A stretch of DNA of 64,000 bases from positions 1-64,000 of the forward strand of contig JACPKQ010000003.1 in the NCBI GenBank assembly GCA_016186995.1. Reading direction: 5' to 3'. Below the pieces are notes generated by a model that searched no databases, was not told the DNA's origin, and saw nothing but the letters and a program-made list of their open reading frames with translations. Position numbers and translations under genes: made by a program. The stretch comes from Deltaproteobacteria bacterium (lineage in GTDB: Bacteria; Bdellovibrionota; JACOXK01). Shown piece after piece: positions 57,056-64,000 of this stretch; position 1 is the stretch's first letter, and every line of letters starts with the position of its first letter.

Positions 57056-58564
57056 ATGAAAAACCTCACAAAAACCAAATATGTGAAAGGTGTGCGGTGC
57101 TTAAAGGCACTGTATTTGAACGTTTATCAGCCTGAGCTTGGAAAAGAGCCTGATGAATCTCAAAAAATGATTATGGCGCAAGGACAAGCGGTGGGAGAGT
57201 TTGCAAAAAAAGAATTTAAAGGTGGGGTTGATATTTCAAAGTCGGATGGAAAGTTTGATGAACAGGTTCGCTTGACGAAAGAGGCTTTGAAAAAAGATGT
57301 ACCCGCTATTTTTGAAGCTACTTTTTTGCATGAGGGTGTGCTTTGTAAAGTGGATATTTTGGAAAGAACAAAAAAGGGCTGGAATTTAATTGAGGTGAAA
57401 TCTTCGACCAAAGTTACTGAAGAGCATATTCATGATGTAGCCGTTCAGTATGCTGTTTTAAAAGGGGCTGGGATTCAGGTTGAGCGCGCATATTTGATGC
57501 TTGTCAATACAGCGTGTATTTATCCTGATTTATCCAATTTTTTTAAAAAAGAAGATGTCACAAAAGAAGTTGAAATGAAACTTTCCGAAGTTAAAGGGAA
57601 TCTCAAAAAACAATTTGATGTTTTAAAATCTAAGCGTGAGCCCAAAATTGATATTGGGGAGTATTGCTTAAAATTTCCTGGGAATAAAAAGCCACGCGCG
57701 TGCGAATTTAAAGAACATTGTTGGAAGCATATCAAAGAAAATTCTGTGTTTGAACTTTATCGTCTTAAAAAAGAAAAACAGTTTGATTTGTACACTTCTG
57801 GCGTGCTTCAGATTAAGGCTTTACCCAAGGGGTATAAGTTAAATGCCATGCAGGAAAGACAAGTTGAGGCTGTTTTCTCCAAAGCGCCTTATATGGATAA
57901 AGCTGGAATCGGGGATTTTCTAAGTCAAATTGAATATCCCGTGCATTATTTAGATTTTGAAACTGCAAATCCAGCCATTCCCAGGTTTAAGGGCATACAC
58001 CCATACGAGCATATCCCTTTTCAGTTTAGTTGTTTTGTGCGTGAGGAAAATGGAAATCTTTTATATCGGGAATTTCTACAACTTGGAACAAACGACCCCC
58101 GTGAGGCACTTTTGAAAGCACTTTTAGAGGGTATTCAAAATCGAGGATCAATCTTTGTTTATAATGCCGTGTTTGAAAAAAGAATTTTAAAAAGTTTGGC
58201 AAAATCGTTTCCAAAGTATGAAAAAAAGATAAATGGGATTATTGAACGTATTGTAGACATGATGGATATTTTTTTGAACTATTATTATCATCCAGATTTT
58301 CATGGCTCCCTAAGCTTAAAAAAAATCGTGCCTGTTCTTGCCCCCTCTCTTTCATACGAAGGCATGGAAATTGCTGAAGGAGGATCAGCCAGCGCTGCTT
58401 ATATGCGAACGCTCACAGAAGACCTCTCCGAAATCGAAATCAGCGCGATTGAAAAGAATTTACGTGAATATTGTAAGAAAGACACGCAAGTCATGGTAGA
58501 AATCCACGACTTTTTTTTAAATCTTTTGTCAGATAAAAAGCAGAAAAAACAATGTCTAAAATAA
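57056..58564 (+). CDS. DUF2779-type putative nuclease (PD-(D/E)XK plus DnaQ-like exonuclease)
   Basis: KVDILERTKKGWNLIEVKSSTKV and VHYLDFETANPAIP...YNAVFEKRIL...YCKKDTQVMVEI; start after GAGAAGG. Confidence 0.8.
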   Translation: MKNLTKTKYVKGVRCLKALYLNVYQPELGKEPDESQKMIMAQGQAVGEFAKKEFKGGVDISKSDGKFDEQVRLTKEALKKDVPAIFEATFLHEGVLCKVDILERTKKGWNLIEVKSSTKVTEEHIHDVAVQYAVLKGAGIQVERAYLMLVNTACIYPDLSNFFKKEDVTKEVEMKLSEVKGNLKKQFDVLKSKREPKIDIGEYCLKFPGNKKPRACEFKEHCWKHIKENSVFELYRLKKEKQFDLYTSGVLQIKALPKGYKLNAMQERQVEAVFSKAPYMDKAGIGDFLSQIEYPVHYLDFETANPAIPRFKGIHPYEHIPFQFSCFVREENGNLLYREFLQLGTNDPREALLKALLEGIQNRGSIFVYNAVFEKRILKSLAKSFPKYEKKINGIIERIVDMMDIFLNYYYHPDFHGSLSLKKIVPVLAPSLSYEGMEIAEGGSASAAYMRTLTEDLSEIEISAIEKNLREYCKKDTQVMVEIHDFFLNLLSDKKQKKQCLK

Positions 58565-59211
58565 AAGGAATCCTCTTTGATCTCGACAATACGCTCATTG
58601 ATTTTATGAAAATGAAGCGGATGGCCTGTTCTGAAGCTGCTTCTGCCATGATTGGGGCTGGGCTAAAGATGGAGTTTGAGACGCTGGAAAAAGAACTCTT
58701 TGGTTTTTATCTAAATTACGGCATCGAAGGAGATTACCCTTTCACAGATTTTTTAAAGAAACATAATGCCTACACAGATGCAATACTTGCTTCGGCCATC
58801 AATGCATATCACCGTGTGAAAAGTGCGTTTTTGGAGCCTTACCCTGGTGTGATTCCAATGTTTGTAAAACTGATTAAACAAGGCATTAAGCTTGGCATTG
58901 TAACCGATGCGCCGTCTTTAAAAGCGCATCAACGCATTGATGCCATGAAACTGCATGGATTTTTTGATGTCGTTGTCACAGAAGCTAAAAAGCCAGATTC
59001 ACAAGGTTTTTTGAAGGCAGTTGAAAAATTTGGATTAAAACCCCAGGAAGTCATGATGGTGGGCGACTGGCCAGAAAAGGATATGGTGGGTGCAAAAAAA
59101 GCAGGTTTAATTGCATGCTTTGCAAAATATGGCCACTCTGTGGGTGTTGAAACAGCTACAGAACCAGATCATACGATCCATAAGATCGAAGAGCTATTAG
59201 AAATTTTATAA
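58552..59211 (+). CDS. HAD-superfamily hydrolase
   Basis: GILFDLDNTLIDF, GIVTDAPS, MMVGDWPEKDMVGAKKAG. Confidence 0.92.
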   Translation: MSKIKGILFDLDNTLIDFMKMKRMACSEAASAMIGAGLKMEFETLEKELFGFYLNYGIEGDYPFTDFLKKHNAYTDAILASAINAYHRVKSAFLEPYPGVIPMFVKLIKQGIKLGIVTDAPSLKAHQRIDAMKLHGFFDVVVTEAKKPDSQGFLKAVEKFGLKPQEVMMVGDWPEKDMVGAKKAGLIACFAKYGHSVGVETATEPDHTIHKIEELLEIL

Positions 59212-59250
59212 GTCTTGTCTTCGTTTCTGAGAAGATGAAAGATTTTATTT

Positions 59251-59403
59251 ATGATCGTGAAACGCGGAAATAAATACGTTTTGTATTCCAGAAGCAAAAG
59301 GAAGGGCAAGCGGCGACGCTTAGGTGTTTTTAAAACCAGAGAAGCTGCTTTAAAACGAGAGCGACAAATTCAATATTTTAAGCATTTGAAAAAGAACAAT
59401 TAA
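59251..59403 (+). CDS. 50-aa very basic small protein
   Basis: MIVKRGNKYVLYSRSKRKGKRRRLGVFKTREAALKRERQIQYFKHLKKNN*; resembles arm/AP2-type DNA-binding pattern; absent from ORF track. Confidence 0.6.
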   Translation: MIVKRGNKYVLYSRSKRKGKRRRLGVFKTREAALKRERQIQYFKHLKKNN

Positions 59404-59469
59404 ATTTTATTTATTCTTTTTTGAGCGGTATAATTCTGTCATGCGTTTGTGGCACTCGTAATCGCCACA

Positions 59470-59557
59470 CTATTCTAAAATTCAGATGCTCTTATTCATC
59501 GCATTTTCATTAAGAATAGCTACGCTTCCGTAGGTTCAAGTCCTTTCCCCGGCATCA
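59470..59557. repeat. Direct repeat, element right end plus tRNA 3' end, copy 2
   Basis: 86/88 identical to 54677-54764. Confidence 0.93.
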
Positions 59558-59560
59558 TTT

Positions 59561-60991
59561 TTATGGTTTCCAGATGTTGTCTTCATCCCCATTGACACCC
59601 ATAAGGTAGATAAGATCTTCCTCTTCTTCAAAGTTAGATTGAGTGAGGTTTTGGAGTATTTTTTGGTAAGAACGTGTTTTTCCTTCTAAGAAATAATCGA
59701 GAAAAGCAAAAGTATTAGGAACTGAAGTAGTGCTATATGTTGGAAGCCCTGATGTAATAATTTCTAAATTGTGAGTTCCCCCTTTTTTTGTAAAAAATTG
59801 TCCTTTGAAATAAGGATAGGTGCTACATCCGTTAAAAAAGTAAATTTGGTATTTGTCTTTATTAAATTGAATATCTTGAAAATCACGAGAGGTGAGATCA
59901 AGGTTACCCCCTAATCCTGAATGGCCATCATAAAGAATAATATCTGCATTTTCAAAAGCAGGTTTGACGTAATAGTGAAAAGTATAATCTTTAGATTCAA
60001 TAGAGGTATCTGTAAGAAGAATTTGTATTCTTATGTTTAAAGGTGTTTTAAGTTTGGAAGTGCTAGTTTTTTCTAACTGAGTTAAAAAATTAAGCCCTTG
60101 AGCAAAACTATTTTTTCCATCTCGGTTGCCATCTCTGTAAACGCGAAATAATTCTTTTTCAACAATTTTTTTAAACCCTCTTGATTGAAGTTCCTTAATG
60201 ATTGTTCGATAGGCTTTATAAGCATCATCTTTTTTTCTACGTTTGACCCTTTTTGAATTTTCAAAATTGTGAACATCCACATCATCCATGTATCCAAAGA
60301 AAAGTGCTATATCGAGTGTTTCCCCGTTTCCATTATCACTATAAAGTTTGTCATATTCTGGGTAAGAAAGTTTTGTGCTTTTTTTTCTCTTAAGCCTTCC
60401 TTGTGTGCGAACAACATTGATGTTGTCTTTTTTAAGCCGACATTGTGGTAAATCTGGGTCCCAAAAATACCAGAAATCTTCTTTTGAATTATACTCTCTA
60501 TCCGTGCAAGGATTGAACTTTTTAGAAAAACTGAGGTCATAAATTTTATCAGGTTCAAGGGGAAGTTTAATAGGAACTTTTCTTATAGCTCTCTTATAAC
60601 TTTTGCCTCCAAAAGCTTCTTTGTCGAAAACAACAGTTCCTTCAAAATCATAGTGAATTTTTTTACGTTGTGGATCACTCGTGTTTTCTATTTTTTTAAA
60701 AGTGACTTTATAGTGATGATTTTCTCCTAAAACACCCTTATAACCAAATTCTTTGTAAAATGATTCAGATTGAAACGCACCTACAAGGTAATCGAGTTGT
60801 TGTTCAATAATGGGAAGTGTTTCATGTCGATCGCCTTCGTTAAGTTTTAAAAAATTAATATCGCTTGCAAGCGCTTCAAGAACTGTACTAAAAGTAAGAG
60901 TTGCCTCTGTTGATCGCAATCCATAATAACTATGTGACAAAAAGGGAATCAAGCAAAGAATGAAGATACCTATGCGAAACATATACTTCAT
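59561..60991 (-). CDS. Secreted protein with caspase/gingipain-like His/Cys motifs
   Basis: Signal peptide; ADIILYDGHSGLGG and YQIYFFNGCSTYPYFKG resemble a clan CD dyad. Confidence 0.55.
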   Translation of the reverse strand: MKYMFRIGIFILCLIPFLSHSYYGLRSTEATLTFSTVLEALASDINFLKLNEGDRHETLPIIEQQLDYLVGAFQSESFYKEFGYKGVLGENHHYKVTFKKIENTSDPQRKKIHYDFEGTVVFDKEAFGGKSYKRAIRKVPIKLPLEPDKIYDLSFSKKFNPCTDREYNSKEDFWYFWDPDLPQCRLKKDNINVVRTQGRLKRKKSTKLSYPEYDKLYSDNGNGETLDIALFFGYMDDVDVHNFENSKRVKRRKKDDAYKAYRTIIKELQSRGFKKIVEKELFRVYRDGNRDGKNSFAQGLNFLTQLEKTSTSKLKTPLNIRIQILLTDTSIESKDYTFHYYVKPAFENADIILYDGHSGLGGNLDLTSRDFQDIQFNKDKYQIYFFNGCSTYPYFKGQFFTKKGGTHNLEIITSGLPTYSTTSVPNTFAFLDYFLEGKTRSYQKILQNLTQSNFEEEEDLIYLMGVNGDEDNIWKP

Positions 60992-61005
60992 TATTATTAA
61001 ATTTT

Positions 61006-61590
61006 TTATTTTTTTTTGTCAAACGGTTCTATACCACAAGCTTTGAGTGCTTGTATGACTTCTTCAATAGGCAGCCCTATAACATTTGTAAAAGATCCTT
61101 GCACTTTTTCTATAAAAGGGTCTTTTATTTCTTGAATGGCATAGCCTCCTGACTTATCTGTCACATCATTGTTATCTATATAATTTTTGATTTCTTTTGT
61201 ATTTAATTTTCTAAATCGTAGTCTCGTTAAAACAGTTTGAGAAATTTCTTTTTGTGACTGTGTATCTAAAATAGTAAAGCCCGTTATAACATCTTGAGAG
61301 ACTCCAGAAAAAAATTGAATCATGTGGAAAGCTTCGTTTTTATCTTTAGGTTTCTCAAATATTTTTCCTCGGCACACAACAAAAGTGTCTGCTGCAAGAA
61401 TAACTCCTTCTTTTTTTTGAGCACCATGACGCGCCTTATCTTTTGAAATCTGAGTCGCGTTTTCTTGGGGTGAAAGTGTAGGGTTTATAACCTCGTGAAT
61501 TCCACTTGGACACACTTCAAAATCAAAACCTGCTTTCTTAAGCAGTTCTACTCTGCGTGGTGAACTTGAGGCAAGAATCAATTTTTTCAT
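61006..61590 (-). CDS. maf: Maf-family nucleotide pyrophosphatase
   Basis: LILASSSPRRVELLKKAGFDFEV, LAADTFVV, DKSGGYAIQ. Confidence 0.95.
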   Translation of the reverse strand: MKKLILASSSPRRVELLKKAGFDFEVCPSGIHEVINPTLSPQENATQISKDKARHGAQKKEGVILAADTFVVCRGKIFEKPKDKNEAFHMIQFFSGVSQDVITGFTILDTQSQKEISQTVLTRLRFRKLNTKEIKNYIDNNDVTDKSGGYAIQEIKDPFIEKVQGSFTNVIGLPIEEVIQALKACGIEPFDKKK

Positions 61591-62567
61591 GCGGCTTTGG
61601 TTACTTCCAGGGTGTCAAAATATTGATGAATCATTTCATGTATTTGAGAAAGATCGAGAATGGTTTGAATGTTTTTTCTAAAAACATTGCTGTGAGGAAG
61701 GCCTTGGGAATACCAAGCAAAGTGTTTTCGCATAAGAATAATACCTTCTGGATGACCATATCTTTCAAGAGACCATTCTAAATGGTTGAGAATCTGATTT
61801 TTAATATAATGGGGTGTGGGTTCAAAAACATTTTCTTTATTTTGCATTCCAAGAATTTGCTTAAAAAGCCAAGGTCTTCCTTGAGCTCCGCGGCCAATCA
61901 TAACACCATCACACCCAGTTTCTTCAAGCATAGCTTTGGCTTTAAAAGCATCAGTCACATCACCATTCCCAATAACAACCATAGAAGTGTTTTCTTTAAG
62001 TTTTTTAATTTTTGCCCAACGCGCCTCTCCTCTAAAGCGATCTACTTTTGTTCGAGCGTGCATAATAATACCTACGCAACCTTCACCCTCTGCTATTTTT
62101 GCAATTTCCAAATAATTCATATGAAGGTCATCCCAACCCAGTCTTATTTTAATTGTCAGGGGTAGGGGTGTTGCTTTGTGCACAGCACGAATTATTTTTT
62201 GAACAAGAAGTGGATCGTTCATCAGTGCACAACCTGCTTTTGTTTTTGTAACTGATTGAGAAGGGCACCCCATATTGATATTAAGAATTTTAGCTCCGGC
62301 ATTATAGGCCATGCGTGCTGCATCTGCCATAATGTGAGGATCATCACCTGCTAATTGAATGCCTACAGGTTGTTCTTCAGGGTGAAGATCCATTTTTCGA
62401 AGGGTTTTGACCCCTCCGTGAAGGACAGAGTTAGAATTAATCATTTCGCTAAAAACGAGGCCACACCCGTAGCGTTTTGCATAAACACGAAAAATCATGT
62501 CCGTAATGCCTGCCAGAGGGGCAAGCATAAGGTTGTTTTCGAGTGTGAGATTTCCTATTTTAAGCAT
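61587..62567 (-). CDS. dusB: tRNA-dihydrouridine synthase
   Basis: LAPLAGITDMIFR, NINMGCPSQSVTKTKAGCALM, GNGDVTD, IGRGAQGRPW. Confidence 0.93.
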   Translation of the reverse strand: MLKIGNLTLENNLMLAPLAGITDMIFRVYAKRYGCGLVFSEMINSNSVLHGGVKTLRKMDLHPEEQPVGIQLAGDDPHIMADAARMAYNAGAKILNINMGCPSQSVTKTKAGCALMNDPLLVQKIIRAVHKATPLPLTIKIRLGWDDLHMNYLEIAKIAEGEGCVGIIMHARTKVDRFRGEARWAKIKKLKENTSMVVIGNGDVTDAFKAKAMLEETGCDGVMIGRGAQGRPWLFKQILGMQNKENVFEPTPHYIKNQILNHLEWSLERYGHPEGIILMRKHFAWYSQGLPHSNVFRKNIQTILDLSQIHEMIHQYFDTLEVTKAA

Positions 62568-62642
62568 AGACCAAAACCTCTATACCCTCATACCCTCCCT
62601 GTCATCCGGAGTATGTGTTCATGACAACTTCCTGAGTTTATC

Positions 62643-62825
62643 CTATTTTCTTTTTTTGGATTTTGTTTTTGATATTTTAAGCTTATGTCCACAGGTAGGG
62701 CATTGTTTAAGATCGAGAGATTCATTTACTAAAGCTTCCACAAAAGCATGGGGTGTTTTTGTTTTCCGAGTTAATTTTTTATAGGTTGTCTTATCAAGAA
62801 GGATGTTAAGATGAAATTTTTCCAT
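62643..62825 (-). CDS. Small zinc-ribbon-like protein
   Basis: MEKFHLNILLDKTTYKKL...CPTCGHKLKISKTKSKKRK. Confidence 0.5.
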   Translation of the reverse strand: MEKFHLNILLDKTTYKKLTRKTKTPHAFVEALVNESLDLKQCPTCGHKLKISKTKSKKRK

Positions 62826-62886
62826 ATCATGAGTATACCCAAAACTTGTGAGAAAAAAATCTATTTTTATGTGATATAATCTTAAC

Positions 62887-64000
62887 ATGGTTAAGGGGCG
62901 ACACAAAAGTTTAGGTATCGTTTTAACCGGTGGGGGTGCAAGAAGTGCCTATCCACTTGGGGTTCTCAAATTTATTTTTCATGATTTGAATGTTAATCCT
63001 CAAGATGTTGTTCTTGTAGGTTCTTCTGCAGGGGCTATTAACGCTCATTATCTTGCTCAGAATGCCCATCGAGGTTTTGGTGTCATCATTAATGAGCTTT
63101 GTGGTGTTTGGGAAGGTCTTCATGTTGAAAGTATTTATAAAACAAATATTTCGAGTATTTCAAAACTTGTAGGGCGTTGGCTTTACAATTCGACTATTGG
63201 AAAGCTGAGCCATAAACAAAAGATAGAATCTTTTTTAGATTCAACACCGCTTTACGAACTTTTAAAATCGCTTTCAGATACAAGACAACTTCACAAAAAC
63301 ATAGAAGAAGGTGTGATTAGTGGCTTGGGTATTACAGCGACCCAGTATGGTACGGGGCGAGCCATTACTTTTTATCATGCTTCCCCTACAAACCCCGTGA
63401 AGAAGTGGTGGTATCCAAAAAGAGAGGGTGTGCCTACAAAAATTGGTTTAAAACATGTTCTTGCTTCAGCTGCCATTCCTGTTCTTTTTCCTTCTGTACG
63501 AGTTGGTAAATATTTTTATGGTGACGGAAGTGTTCGGTTTACAGCCCCTTTAAGTCCAGCCATTCATATGGGAGCAAACAAGATTCTTGCTATTGGCTTA
63601 AGAAAGATTGAAACCTCAGAGCTTGTTCCAGCTCAAGAATATCCTTCGATTGCTCAAATTGGGGGTACACTTCTTAACGCTATTTTCCATGACTCTTTAG
63701 ATTATGATGTGCATACGCTGCGGAAGATTAATAAACTGGTACAAATTTCACGTGAGTCTTTAGAAGATTATGTTTTTATTAATACGATTCTTGTTCAGCC
63801 CTCAAGAGATTTAGGTATTTTGGCATTAGCTTATGAACAATCTATGCCACAAAAGCTTAAGTTTCTTTTAAAAAGTTTAGGTTCTCAAGGTAGGGGTAGT
63901 GCAGACCTTTTAAGCTATCTTCTCTTTGAAGGTATCTATATCAAAAAACTCATACAGCTAGGCTATGAAGACGCTAAAGCCAGAAAAATCGAAATTGAAA
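62887..64000 (+). CDS. Patatin-like phospholipase, 3'-truncated by window edge
   Basis: Open frame from ATG 62887 to end; GIVLTGGGARSAYPLGV, VGSSAGAIN (GxSxG), YFYGDGSVR; absent from ORF track. Confidence 0.88.
   Translation, partial: MVKGRHKSLGIVLTGGGARSAYPLGVLKFIFHDLNVNPQDVVLVGSSAGAINAHYLAQNAHRGFGVIINELCGVWEGLHVESIYKTNISSISKLVGRWLYNSTIGKLSHKQKIESFLDSTPLYELLKSLSDTRQLHKNIEEGVISGLGITATQYGTGRAITFYHASPTNPVKKWWYPKREGVPTKIGLKHVLASAAIPVLFPSVRVGKYFYGDGSVRFTAPLSPAIHMGANKILAIGLRKIETSELVPAQEYPSIAQIGGTLLNAIFHDSLDYDVHTLRKINKLVQISRESLEDYVFINTILVQPSRDLGILALAYEQSMPQKLKFLLKSLGSQGRGSADLLSYLLFEGIYIKKLIQLGYEDAKARKIEIE

Larger units (their letters stand above)
54531..59557. mobile_element. Tandem tRNA-Leu-associated integrated elements: 208-bp miniature plus 4.79-kb cargo unit
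   Basis: 58-bp exact repeat 54531-54588/54739-54796 including tRNA 3' end; 88-bp repeat (2 mismatches) 54677-54764/59470-59557; no integrase seen. Confidence 0.8.

Noticed and set aside
1-64000. CRISPR arrays or rRNA genes
   Set aside because: No regularly spaced repeats or rRNA-like sequence seen

Overview
AT-rich Gram-negative chromosomal window, gene-dense; gene content suggests a Bdellovibrionota/Deltaproteobacteria-like bacterium (taxonomy is inference). Core gene blocks: mevalonate pathway (mvaD, GHMP kinase, HMG-CoA reductase) divergent from leucine-catabolism-type genes; a 2-oxoacid:ferredoxin oxidoreductase; iscS-mnmA-rnc-der; an NSS transporter with a MetS-like mini-subunit; rtcB-archease; accD-folC-lptD-pabA; gap-pgk-tpiA-secG; maf-dusB; and a truncated patatin gene. 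Accessory features: (i) an H-NOX/two-component signalling block (about 42-49 kb) lying between tRNA-Leu(GAG) and tRNA-Arg(TCG). (ii) A tandem pair of integrated elements downstream of tRNA-Leu(TAG) (54.5-59.56 kb). They share both ends, have no recognisable integrase, and consist of a 208-bp gene-free miniature next to a 4.79-kb unit carrying a MunI-like restriction-modification system and a DUF2779-type nuclease. (iii) Two copies (about 187 bp each) of a dispersed structured repeat whose outer stem differs in sequence between copies but still pairs, suggesting a selected fold. Each copy directly abuts a different palindromic element. (iv) Small palindromic repeats translated in frame inside tpiA and a GAF-like protein. 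The most novel candidates are the structured repeat family and the tandem tRNA-Leu elements. All homology calls were made by eye from motifs; no searches were run.
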